This document shows positions 53,619 to 63,420 of a stretch of DNA of 64,000 bases, one piece after another. The notes under the pieces are model-generated. The model was not told the origin of the DNA and did not search any database. It saw nothing but the letters and a program-made list of their open reading frames with translations. Origin of the DNA: Reticulitermes speratus (Eukaryota > Arthropoda > Insecta > Blattodea > Rhinotermitidae); the NCBI GenBank assembly GCA_021186555.1, contig JAJKFL010000042.1:40647980-40711979 (forward strand). Reading direction: 5' to 3'. The first letter of the stretch is position 1. The number at the start of each line of letters is the position of its first letter. The position numbers and the translations under genes are program-made.

Positions 53619-54780
53619 AACCGCCGGGAGTGTCTTAAATCAGGCCACGACCGCTTACTCGTAAATCCTTTGAAATTCATTACTTATCACCCAGTCATTC
53701 CAAACTGTACAGCCGTGAGATACTGACAGCGTCGTAAAATAAACAAATGAATAACACAACTTTAAAAAATTCTGACGACGGTGTATTTGAACAAGCTTCT
53801 TCGCCTGTGTTTTGGACACTGTCCAGCGTCTTCCGTCTTTTTATACCACAACGTTTCGAAAATTAGGTCTCTCTTCGTCTTCAGGCTGAAGGGGGGATCC
53901 TAATCCGGTGGGCCCCTTTGGGACAGCAGTGCTAGATGTACAAAAAAAAAACCACAACCTCCAAAACACCAGTCAAGGTTGTTACAAATAAACAGTTAAG
54001 TTTAATGGCGTTTAAAAATTTGACGCGGCTTCTAAATATGGAACAGATTTCTATAAATGCTGGCCTTACTTCTAACCTACTTGTGACAGCCAAAACGGGC
54101 GTACACAGCCTCGCCTCAAGATAATGCGCGGTCTAGACAGAAGCGCCAAGTACGTGTGCAGCATGTAAACTGTGAGTCATAGAACTCAACACCCACTTAA
54201 ACTCACGACTGAAACCCACGTGCCTTACGATCATTTTGAAAACAAAGACTACCCTGAAAATTACAGTCTTCTGGTACCTGCCGTTGCGTAGTTTGGTTGA
54301 CGGTTACCAACATTTTTCGAGGCGTCCGCGAAGCGGTTTCGAAAATTACTTCTAACATCGTCCAGCTTGTCCGCATGGGACAGCGCGACTCGCTCCGAAC
54401 AGATGCCATAAAGTTTCATATGTTCTATTTACTGAAATCCGTCCACGCGTTAAAATGTCGGTTAAAATCGGACAAAAATAAGACACTACACAAAAAAGAA
54501 GACCTACCGCATCGCCATCACTGATCTTTCTGAGGCCAAAGACACAGTTAACGATCTTAACATAACAACAGAGCATGAGATATCAACTACGATCGATTGC
54601 AAATACGCTGCTCAAATATGCAGAAATCTTATAGTGTGGTAAGTCCTACACAGGCATATTTCAAATACTCGCATATGGTTTTTTTTTGCGATCACGAATT
54701 TAAAGGACCTAAAACAAAAGTCATGTGAACGAGCCAGGAATTTCGTAGACTGTTAAGTTATGTTCGTGTTAGAAACTTGT
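53619..54780. other. no gene; hammerhead-like core at about 53845-53890
   Basis: Minus strand: CTGAAGACGAAGAG, then TTTTCGAAACGTTG. The other ORFs (54297-54576) are overlapping and unrecognised. Confidence 0.4.
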
Positions 54781-55245
54781 GTTAACACCAAAAAATGCTC
54801 TATTCTGTATTCGTTTGTACTACCTTTTACATAGTTCCTACATGTTTCGGCGTTATAACCCACCACACGCCGTACAATACACACCACAGAGGGATGGGAT
54901 CCAATTTGGATCAAAGGAGAACATATGTTTGTACGCAAAGATTCAATTACAACATAAACATCTATAACTTTTAACTATTTTAACAAACAAACTGTATTAC
55001 ACAGTTTCACCAACATTATTATATTACATATATGTCTGTTATTTTATCCAAAACCTGTAATATTCTGCACTATTGACATCACAACGTATGTACGCCTATT
55101 GTGACATGTTTTATTGCTGTAAGTTTTATAGAAACTTTGATGCCAGCTCCCTGAAGATAGCGTGATATAACCCCGAAACATGTAGCAGCTACGTAAAAGA
55201 TAGTACAACTAAAATATAAAATGGTACATTTAATGGTGTTACATA
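54781..55245. mobile_element. fold-back element, about 460 bp
   Basis: The left arm (TTAACACCAAAAAATGC, GTACTACCTTTTACATAGTT, CCTACATGTTTCGGCGTTAT) is complementary to the right arm (ATAACCCCGAAACATGTAGC, AGCTACGTAAAAGATAGTAC, AATGGTGTTA). The right core has CTGAAGA and GAAAC with AGCTCC before and GCAGCT after, giving a possible stem I, but stem II is decayed. Confidence 0.8.
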
Positions 55246-55742
55246 TGTTTCTAACTTTTCACAATGTACGGAATAAACAATGTAAAAATGTTATATTCGT
55301 GGTTTGCTTAATGAAGCTATAAGTAATTTATAGTATACACCACCAACAACTGGAAGTCAGGGAGTTGTAAAGTAAAAATTTTGTCGAAGAAAATGGTCGT
55401 AAGCCTATCCCGGCATTTAACATGGAGGGACTCAAGAGACACACAAGTATCACAGTTTCGGAGAACATTCTACAATGTTGCTACGCATCGTGTACATTAG
55501 GAAAGCAATGTTCACAGCGACCTCACATGTAACTACATCGCAATGACGATGGTCAAGCTGCTTACTTAACGACACTCATAATAACTTAACTGATTAAGCT
55601 GATTTTCAGGGCTGGACTCCCGATAGAGACGTTAAAGCTGTTCTCGTCACTATTTGTTTGTAGTCAGTACCAGACTTACGCATATACCAGGAACACGCGA
55701 ATGTTTTCCGACGAAAACTCGCGACAATAAAATTATGACTTC
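55246..55742. other. no gene; CGGAGAACATTCT repeat at about 55430-55500
   Basis: AGTTTCGGAGAACATTCTAC resembles 8795-8815. Otherwise unrecognised. Confidence 0.4.
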
Positions 55743-55757
55743 TTATTTCAGACACTG

Positions 55758-55980
55758 TCATTGACATAATCCTTCCGGCCGTACTACGGCCCTGGGGTCG
55801 ACTCAGCCTCTAACAGAAATGAGTACCAGGAATATTTCCTGGGTGGTAAAGGCGGCTGGTGCGTGGGGCTGACAATCTTGCCACCTTCATGTGCCGATTG
55901 TCTAGACATCTGGGAGCCTCAACCTCCTGGAACCCTAAGGGCCTGTCCAGGCCTGTAATGGGATCCTTTACCTTTACCTT
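55758..55980 (+). mobile_element. SINE family C, 5'-truncated, 15-bp target-site duplication
   Basis: The body runs from CCTTCCGGCCGTACTACGGC to CTTTACCTTTACCTT. TTATTTCAGACACTG (55743-55757) and TTATTTCATACACTG (55981-55995) flank it with one mismatch. Confidence 0.93.
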
Positions 55981-56034
55981 TTATTTCATACACTGAAGTA
56001 CAGTTAAGCCTCGACAGAGCGCCACTATCTCTCA

Positions 56035-56165
56035 TCCTCAGTATGTTTTAAAACAAAAATTGTGAACCTGAGGATGACTTAAAATGGTCGAAACACGTTA
56101 TGTATAATAAATGGAACTTAGTTGTGTTTGGACGGATTTTGTCTTGATTTCTGTTATAAACAACA
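56035..56165 (+). repeat. right arm of the 16826/20457 fold-back family
   Basis: GAACCTGAGGATGACTT, TGGTCGAAACACGTTATG, AATAAATGGAACTTAGTTG, TGTTTGGAC and then AACAACACAACGGGATGG. The core is complete (CTGAGGA, GAC...GGTC, GAAAC), but the outer stem is lost after the expected cut. Confidence 0.7.
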
Positions 56166-56519
56166 CAACGGGATGGCATCCTTTAAAAAGTCTATTTTTT
56201 TAATCATCTCCAATGATTCCCTTCGTTATGACGTCGTTCTCATGGTAAACCGGTTTTGTCTCAAACAATTTCGGTTTACACAACAGATTTTAAGTAAGGC
56301 ATGTATTGCGTGTAAACAGAGGGAACGGCGTGCAGCAAACGAAAGCAGTAACTGCAGGCTAAATATACGAACCGCAAACTGTCAAAATCTACATCTGAAA
56401 TCTACTCAGTTGACTTACAATTAACTTCATGTTGGTCATCCCTTCCAGTTTCTACAAGTAAAGCTGTCAATAACTAACAGCCAAACACAACTATCCATTA
56501 TTCTGACACTGTTTATTCC
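56166..56519. other. no recognised feature
   Basis: A 100-codon plus-strand ORF (56122-56424) starts inside the repeat and has no motif. Confidence 0.35.
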
Positions 56520-57170
56520 ATGCGCCTTGACTAAATTATTCATAACGCCAACGAACGCACACTTGACACATAAAAATATATAGTGTCATACTGCTTCTAC
56601 ATGTTTCGGCGCCATTTATGCCATCTTCACGGAGCTTTACGCCAAAATTTAAAACTTACTAAAACACAACAGACTACAAAAGTAATTCGTATTATATTAC
56701 AGCATTCAAGCAACTTGTGTCAATATATATATATATATATATATATGGCTCGACAGCCCTATATGGCCCTGGGCCTCCTCGTTTCGTCGAGGTTTCATGA
56801 TCACACACATTTGAGACACACCACAGTCGGTAGGACTCCTCTGGACGAAGGACCAGCTCGTCGCAGAGACCTCTACCTGACATCACACAACACTCACAAG
56901 AGACAGACATCCATGCCCCCGGTGGGATTCGAACCCACGATCCTAGTAAGCGAGCGGCCGCAGACCCACGCCTTAGACCGCACGGCAACTGGGATCGGCA
57001 CTTGTGTCAACATATATGTTTCTTAATTTGCTTTTCGTAAGTTTTAAGTTTTGGTGTAAAGCTCCCTTAACATGGCATAAATGACGCCGAAACATGTAGC
57101 AGCAATATTTGTCTATAATTTTTAAGTGTCAAATGTGCATTCATTGGTGTTATGAATGAACAACTATTTA
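56520..57170. mobile_element. fold-back element with a SINE inserted between the arms
   Basis: The left arm (CATAACGCCAACGAACGCAC, CTTCTACATGTTTCGGCGCC, TTTACGCCAAAATTTAAAAC) is complementary to the right arm (GTTTTAAGTTTTGGTGTAAA, GACGCCGAAACATGTAGCAG, GTGCATTCATTGGTGTTATG). SINE A at 56746-56999 interrupts it. Both arms hold a hammerhead-like core with AGCTCC before and AGCA after. Confidence 0.88.
56746..56999 (-). mobile_element. SINE family A, full-length, 16-bp target-site duplication
   Basis: The minus strand begins at the GATCCCAGTTGCCGTGCGGT head and ends GGGCTGTCGAGCCAT in a (TA)n tail. ACTTGTGTCAATATAT (56713-56728) and ACTTGTGTCAACATAT (57000-57015) are the duplicated target. It shows that the host fold-back element is older than this SINE insertion. 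Confidence 0.95.
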
Positions 57171-57184
57171 TTGTTTAAACCCAC

Positions 57185-57405
57185 AATTAAAGCTGCGTGC
57201 TTCGGCTAATTCAAGCCATCTTCAGGCTCGTTATAATCAAATATATATATATATATATATTATTAATATTTACTGCAATTGTGTTTTCATCCCGGTGGCA
57301 GTAGAACGCAGGCAGTTTATGTTTTTCTGTCTGTATGATTGCAAACGGCCTAAATATTGTTTGAATTAAACTGAAACATGTAGCTGTGACTGTTCTTTAA
57401 ACATT
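57185..57405. mobile_element. fold-back element, about 220 bp
   Basis: TTAAAGCTGCGTGCTTCGGC on the left is mirrored by TGAAACATGTAGCTGTGAC on the right, with (TA)n near 57241-57260. The left arm on the minus strand reads CTGAAGA, U, GGCT...AGCC, GAAG, a core with one base changed. Confidence 0.6.
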
Positions 57406-58099
57406 AAACAGTTGTGTCTGACGGTTAACTATTAAATAATTTAATTATTCAACTTTCTCTATTATAAACATAAGATACGGTGTTAATGTAACATTATCCG
57501 TCCAGAATGTGCTACCGTGTGTCATTTTCAGATTAAACTATATCCTACTAATGCTTCTGTTCACGAAAACAGGTGCCCTGGGAACCTTCAAAGTAATGTT
57601 CTTTCGCATATCGGGAAGAACTGAACAGAAATGTACTCTTACCCCCTTTCTGTCTAGTCTTTAAAGGGTTAGCAGGTGTTTTAGTCTTGTCCCACATCAA
57701 AGCTCCACTCCTGATCCATTTTTCATTCCATATGCACACAGCAAACAGAAAGCAACATACTGGCGAATCTGGAACACGAGGCGAGGCACAAAAAGGAGAG
57801 GCACTGCGTATAGAGTGACCTCTGAACTGAATGCGTGCGTGTTTAAAAGCTTTATCAAACAGTCTTGCATGTTTCGGGTTGGAGACAAACACCAAGTTCT
57901 GGCTGCATAGTCGTAAAACCGACAGCCAATGTATAGGGCACTCCAACGACGACCTGGGCGGTTCACAGACCGCAGTGTCTTCCGACAAATTTAAGCTTCA
58001 TTCGTCAGTCCAATATGCCACTCATAGAAACTGAAAAATAATAATGAATTGGGCCAACATTCAATATGTCGAACTAAGATTCTGTTTGTCCAAAAAAAA
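57406..58099. other. no recognised feature
   Basis: Two overlapping minus-strand frames (57548-57988 and 57697-57966) are open but show no motif, and a third plus-strand frame overlaps them. No exon is called. Confidence 0.3.
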
Positions 58100-58283
58100 A
58101 AGTCGAACCAGGCTATAACGACATCAGTTAATGCGACACCTCGTCTATAGCGTCAGACATTCTGTGATACCAATTAATTCCTCACTGTTATCACAACATT
58201 ACACTCCTCGGTTATAACAACACTCGTTTATAACGACACAAAATATTCAGTCCCCTTCGTGACGTTATAACTGAGTTCGGCTC
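58100..58283 (+). mobile_element. pogo-like MITE (family E), copy 6
   Basis: AGTCGAACCAGGCTATAACG at the left after an A run, family landmarks throughout, right end decayed (GAGTTCGGCTCTA). Confidence 0.85.
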
Positions 58284-58315
58284 TAGAGCAATAACGCAGA
58301 AAATACTAACTGAAT

Positions 58316-58514
58316 GAAAACACCGTCAAACAACCCACAAATTTATTGAAACCCCACATTTTGTTTAAAACACGCTGTAAAAAAAAAAGATTCTTCTTTT
58401 ATATTAGATTTATATAAAGCCAATGGTCTCTTCGGGCCGAAACATGTAGCGTGTTGAAAACAAAATATTGTTTTACAATAAGTTTGTAGCCCTGTTTGAC
58501 GGTGTTTTCATTCC
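58316..58514. mobile_element. fold-back element, 199 bp
   Basis: AAAACACCGTCAAACAACCC and TTTTGTTTAAAACACGCTG on the left are mirrored by AGCGTGTTGAAAACAAAATA and GTTTGACGGTGTTTT on the right. CGGGCCGAAACATGTAGCG lies in the right arm, but the first box is not conserved. Confidence 0.8.
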
Positions 58515-58626
58515 ATCGATATCTGTAAAACACAAGGCGATGTCATTCGTCACCAGTGTAACGTCCGTTAACAAATCCAACAAGGTCTTCTCACTTATAA
58601 ACTGCAGTGTCACCGACGTATATAAA

Positions 58627-58914
58627 AGGTAAAGTTCACCCCTGGACAGGCTATTAAGGCCCAGTGGAGGTAGACGTACAGCTCTACTCTTTCTTTAACC
58701 TCGGTGCTAGATGGGGTGGTGGGTGGTCAACGCCACGCCCCGGTCGCTTTACCCCCAGGAAAGAGACCCGGTACCCATTGTACAGGAGACTGGGTGGGTC
58801 CCAGGGCCGGTCTGGACGGTTGCGGAAGATCTCGCCCCTCTCCCCAAAGGGATTCGATCCCCGGACCGTCCAGCCCGTAGCAAGTCGCTACACCGACTAC
58901 GCTATCCCGGGCTC
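58627..58914 (-). mobile_element. SINE family B, full-length
   Basis: The minus strand has GTAGTCGGTGTAGCGACTTG (box A region), GGGGATCGAATCCC (box B), then the body and the CTTTACCTTT end at the left. A small insertion (CTCTCCCCAAA on plus) follows box B. Confidence 0.92.
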
Positions 58915-58999
58915 ACGCAGTTCTAACTGGAGGTCGGAATTATTCTGGGTTTTCGAAGTTTCTGTAAATAGATGTTCAAATAATGGCCAAAACACAGTA

Positions 59000-59153
59000 C
59001 AGTCGAAATCTGTTACGTCAGAAAAGGGGACTGAATATTTTGTGTCGTGTCGTTATAACCGAGGGTTATAATGTTATGGTTAACAGTGACGAATTAATTG
59101 GTACCACAGAATATCTGACTATATACAGGTGTCGTTATAACCGGGTTCCACTG
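59000..59153 (-). mobile_element. pogo-like MITE (family E), copy 7, internally shortened
   Basis: CAGTCGAAATCTGTTACGTC at the left and GTTATAACCGGGTTCCACTG at the right. About 30 bp of the interior is missing. Confidence 0.88.
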
Positions 59154-59556
59154 TCGCCCTTCGAACGTTGATTCTTAAAACAGTCCATTTAGGCTTTCTA
59201 ATATGCAAATTCCTATATCAGTAATGACAGTTCCTCAGACTCTGTTTAATTTACAAAACATATCACTGACTCTGAAATCTAAAATCAACACACCATCAGA
59301 GTATTTCGAAACGCATTCCATGTCCGTCATATCAATGGTTCACTCTGTTAGGGCACTAGCGGTATTCTTTTGTTTGTTTATGCAAACTACAGCTCTCTAT
59401 CTCTCTCTTGCCTCCTGGTGATGAGATTACATATACACTACTACTGGATCATGTACGAAAACGTTTGCACAGACATTTCTAAACCTTTTGCTTCCTGACA
59501 GTTCGTTATTCTTTTTTATACACGATCCATTCCATTTATATAAGCCTCAATATGTA
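59154..59556. other. no recognised feature
   Basis: A 72-codon plus-strand ORF (59203-59421) shows no motif. Confidence 0.35.
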
Positions 59557-59634
59557 CAGGGCATACACAAAAGAGTGGTGCGGTTTTAATAGTGAACACT
59601 ATTACAACCGCACCATTCTTTTGTGTATGCCCTG
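59557..59634. mobile_element. 78-bp palindromic MITE, copy 2
   Basis: CAGGGCATACACAAAAGAGT with GGTGCGGTTTTAATAGTG is mirrored by CACTATTACAACCGCACC and ATTCTTTTGTGTATGCCCTG. TA on both sides. Same length and sequence as the copy at 43096-43173 apart from a few substitutions. Confidence 0.9.
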
Positions 59635-60039
59635 TATATATATAGTCGGCCTTGCTATGTAAACTAAAGCCGCAAAAAATAAAGTTACCTTATCCATTTT
59701 ATAAATGACTTATTGATAGCAGATTTTACGTTTAGCAAAATGGAGTCATTTTAAATGAATAATGATTTCAAGACGTTGGAATAAAGACACAGATTTAGAT
59801 AACATGTCCCGCCGTCTGTTATCGCCCAGCAGTATTCTTCCGCCACCCTCGTCTCACTGTGCTTTCATTCCCGCAAGGAAAAATTCAGCACGCGTTTCAA
59901 AAATATTATTTCTAGACCGTTTACATTTTTAAAACTGCGTAAATCCGAAATACCGTAACCCCAAACTGCGTTACGTCAGGCAGTGTGCGTGTGACTAACC
60001 TTCCAAGACCGAACATTTTCACACTTCGCCTAATGGTCT
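59635..60039. other. no recognised feature
   Basis: Nothing supported. Confidence 0.35.
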
Positions 60040-60290
60040 TAAAACTTCTTGAGAAGCTAACAGTCGTTCAGCAAGTCAAAATTTAACCGTTTTATGGAAC
60101 CGAAATTTCATTACGCTACCGTAAAGTGTATGCAACCCCACAAACACATTCCACACTCTCTCACACTTCTATCAATGCCTAGGTCTTCCAAGTGGTCCAT
60201 TTCCTGAAGGTTTTCCGACCGAACAGTTGTATACGTGTCTGACACCCTACTATTATCTTTGCTTAAGAGAAAAGTATTTTTATGAGATCA
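60040..60290 (-). pseudogene. RTE-like LINE 3' end, decayed
   Basis: CTTCTTGAGAAGCTAACAGT (3' UTR complement), then TCAATGCCTAGGTCTTCCAA and GTGGTCCATTTCC correspond to the GRPRRRW-LG segment of the 5272-5526 ORF on the minus strand. Frames are broken. Confidence 0.65.
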
Positions 60291-60391
60291 AGACAAATAT
60301 GTCTGTTCTCCCTTTGAAGATCTGGACAGATTAACACATTTTAAATACACGTGGTACAGATATAAAGCCACTGGAGACCACGCAAACGATA

Positions 60392-60681
60392 AAGGTAAAG
60401 TTCACCCTAGAACGGGGCATGAAGGCCCAGGGGGGGGGAGTAGAGGTATAGCTCTACTCTTTCTTTAACCCTGGCACTAGATGAGGGTGGGTGGTCAACT
60501 CCACGCCCCGGCAGCTTTACCCCCGGGAAAGAGACTCAGTACCCATTGTATAAGAGGCTGGGTGGGCCCCAGGGCCGGTCTGGACGGCTGCGGAAAATCT
60601 CGCCCCCACCGGGATTCGATCTCCGGACCGTCCAGCCCGTAGCGTGTCGCTATACCGACTGCGCTATCCCGGCCCACCAAC
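60392..60681 (-). mobile_element. SINE family B, full-length
   Basis: Minus strand: GCGCAGTCGGTATAGCGACA, box B GGAGATCGAATCCC, body and CTTTACCTTT end. Probable 9-bp duplication CAAACGATA (60383-60391) and CAAACGGTA (60682-60690). Confidence 0.93.
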
Positions 60682-60711
60682 CAAACGGTAATGGTTAAAA
60701 TTTAAAGTTGT

Positions 60712-60925
60712 CCTTGTACACATCATGAAGACATGTCGGCGTGGAGGTGTAGCTCCAAGCATTCTTAACCTCGGTATCTGATGGTTTTGTCAGCTTAACG
60801 TCCTGGCCGCTTTTCCCCACCGGGGAAGATTCCCCAGTACCCACTGAATAGACTGGGTAAGCCCCAGAAGCGGTGTGGACGCTTTGGAGAGGGATCTCTT
60901 GCCTTTGCTAAGAAACTCTTTCCAT
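60712..60925 (-). mobile_element. SINE family B, old copy, head missing
   Basis: TGTAGCTCCAAGCATTCTTA, CTCGGTATCTGATGG, CTGGCCGCTTTTCCCCACCG, CAGTACCCACTGAATAGACT follow the family, and box B is lost. Confidence 0.75.
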
Positions 60926-60951
60926 GGACTCAGTATATTGCTTGTTATACA

Positions 60952-61489
60952 GGGTGTTCCGCGAAACCTTTGTCAAACTTCATTGCGTTATATGAGTCAT
61001 TTTGAGTAAAAAAACCGCTGTATAACCATACGTACGGTTATCAACCGTCACAATAAGTTAGATATCAATAAAGTTCACGTTCGTTATCTCACAACATTAG
61101 TGTAATTAACTCACATGCAGAGGATGGCGTGTGGTACTACGGACTGTCTTTATTTCCTGTGCGGCTGATAGAAACAAATCACGTAGGGAGTAAACACACT
61201 TATAAAATGTATCTCCTTTCCAAAGTTGTTTATATCTCAGTCTTTAAACAAAAGATTTGTATGCGCAGTTATAAAGCCATCCTCTGTCTGGCAATGACCG
61301 CTTGTTATAAGTAACCCTTAAAACAAGAAACATGTTTGTACCAACTCTTCACTGTGTACTTGCCGTTGGCATTTACGCCCCACAAATATAACATAAATGG
61401 GTGCAGTGCGCTATATAATACAAAGCTTTGAACTCGTTCACAGATTTCCAGACACGTAAGACGCTGAAAGAAACTAACCCCCATAGAGC
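60952..61489. other. TIR-like end ACAGGGTGTTCC at 60952; otherwise unrecognised
   Basis: TACAGGGTGTTCCGCGAAAC is a typical terminus of small TIR elements. A second end was not found, so the element is not delimited. Confidence 0.35.
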
Positions 61490-62165
61490 AAAGTCTGTCT
61501 TGTGAAGCTGACAGTTGTTTAGCTAGACAAGCTATTCCTCAACTTTTATGAGTACCCGACAATTTATTCGAGTTTGACACAAAAAAAAACCGCCAATGTG
61601 CCCTATCTGGTGTCAGATTTATGTAGTCCACAGCCTCAACCCCTATTCCTCAAAAACCCAACGCAGTACCAGTATCCTCCCACTAATGCCGTGTTTCCAC
61701 AAGATGTGTCTTCCAGACTAACCCATTAATTTTTCCCACATTACTTACTCCCACCGTGCATGCTGTAAGCACCTCTCATCTCACCACCCTTTATTTCATT
61801 ATAACAACAAAATTTATTTAAAATTACAACAGTATGACGTTCCCCATTTTGCAATTTCCTCCATCCCCCTATTTCTCCCTAACATATTCACATTTTCTCC
61901 TCAGTACCCTAACCTCTAACATCCTTTAATCTATTTTTCCCCTTAAAGTGATAAACCAAGCATCAAACCCATACAAACTAGCCGTAAATTACAGCTTTGT
62001 ATTTTTTAATCTCACCGCAGACAGATAAAAGAATCTGAACCGAAATGGCAGTAAACATCCATAAAATTTCATCTGCTTCTTAACTTCTTCATGGATTTAA
62101 TTTAGATTTGTTACTGTCGTTCCTAAATATTTGTAAACTGCTACATTTTTTAGTGCGCATTAATG
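61490..62165 (-). pseudogene. RTE-like LINE, longer but decayed copy
   Basis: From about 62150 leftward the minus strand reads VAVYKYLGTTVTNLN, IHEEVKKQMKFYG, FRFFYLSAVRLKN, SLYGFDAWFITLR, with stops and shifts. This is the conserved FKYLGTTVTNQN ... IHEEIKxRL ... LYGCETW ... LTLREEH segment of RTE-like reverse transcriptases. The left end (AAGTCTGTCTTGTGAAGCTG) is the common 3' UTR. Confidence 0.75.
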
Positions 62166-62258
62166 TTCTTTATGAAGTAAACAACGAAATAAAGGAAATC
62201 AGATAGAGAGAAATAAGCAAAGATAAATAAGCGAAGAGCAACCGAATACGAAACGAGT
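62166..62258. other. no recognised feature
   Basis: Short A-rich spacer before the tandem array. Confidence 0.3.
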
Positions 62259-63420
62259 TTCAACTACAGTGACGTAGTGTGACACCACGCTATGGATCAG
62301 TTTCAACTGCAGCGACGTAGTGTGGCACCACGCTATGGATCAGTTTCAACTGCAGTGACGTAGTGTGACACCACGCTATGGATCAGTTTCAACTGCAGTG
62401 ACGTAGTGTGGCACCACGCTATGGATCAGTTTCAACTGCAGTGACGTAGTGTGGCACCACGCTATGGATCAGTTTCAACTGCAGTGACGTAGTGTGGTGA
62501 CACCACGCTATGGATCAGTTTCAACTGCAGTGACGTAGTGTGGTGACACCACGCTATGGATCAGTTTCAACTGCAGTGACGTAGTGTGACACCACGTTAT
62601 GGATCAGTTTCAACTGCAGTGACGTAATGTTACACCACGCTATGGATCAGTTTCAACTGCAGTGACGTAGTGTGACACCAGGCTAGTTTCAACTGCAGTG
62701 ACGTAGTGTGACACCACACTATGGATATTCAACTGCAGTGCGTAGTGTGACACCACACTATGGATCAGTTTCAACTGCAGTGACGTAGTGTGACACCATA
62801 CTATGGATCAGTTTCAACTGCAGTGCCGTAGTGTGACACCACACTATGGATCAGTTTCAACTGCAGTGACGTAGTGTGACACCACACTATGGATCAGTTT
62901 CAACTGCAGTGACGTAGTGTGACACCACACTATGGATCAGTTTCAACTGCAGTGACGTAGTGTGACACCACGCTATGGATCAGTTTCAACTGCAGTGACG
63001 TAGTGTGGTGACACCACGCTATGGATCAGTTTCAACTGCAGTGACGTAGTGTGACACCACCTATGGATCAGTTTCAACTGCAGTGACGTAATGTGACACC
63101 ACGCTATGGTGAATCAGTAGTTTCACAGCTGCATGCAGTGACGTAGTGTGACACCACACTATGGATCAGTTTCAACTGCAGTGACGTAGTGTGACACCAC
63201 GCTATGGATCAGTTTCAACTGCAGTGACGTAGTGTGACCCACGCTATGGATCAGTTTCAACTGCAGTGACGTAGTGTGACACCAGGCTAGTTTCAACTGC
63301 AGTGACGTAGTGTGACACCACACTATGGATCAGTTTCAACTGCAGTGACGTAGTGTGACACCACGCTATGGATCAGTTTCAACTGCAGTGACGTATGTGT
63401 GACACCACGCTATGGATCAG
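62259..63420. repeat. 43-bp tandem repeat, about 27 units
   Basis: The unit consists of GTTTCAACTGCAGTGACGTA, GTGTGACACCACGCTATGG and ATCA. Some units carry GTGGTGACACCAC (46 bp), some lose internal bases, and a 27-bp short unit (GGCTAGTTTCAACTGCAG) occurs twice, at about 62680 and 63285. Units are mostly more than 90% alike, so the array is young or homogenised. Confidence 0.96.

Noticed and set aside
57548..57988. 146-codon minus-strand ORF with an overlapping 89-codon frame.
   Set aside because: Two frames are open on the same strand with no motif in either. No splice context was found.
58425..58460. Hammerhead candidate in the 58316-58514 fold-back.
   Set aside because: GAAACATGTAG is present, but CTGANGA is replaced by TGGTCTC, so no catalytic core can form.
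62259..63420. CRISPR-like array of regular repeats.
   Set aside because: Units are contiguous with no unique spacers, and the context is eukaryotic. The same holds for 29556-30333 and 15571-16054.
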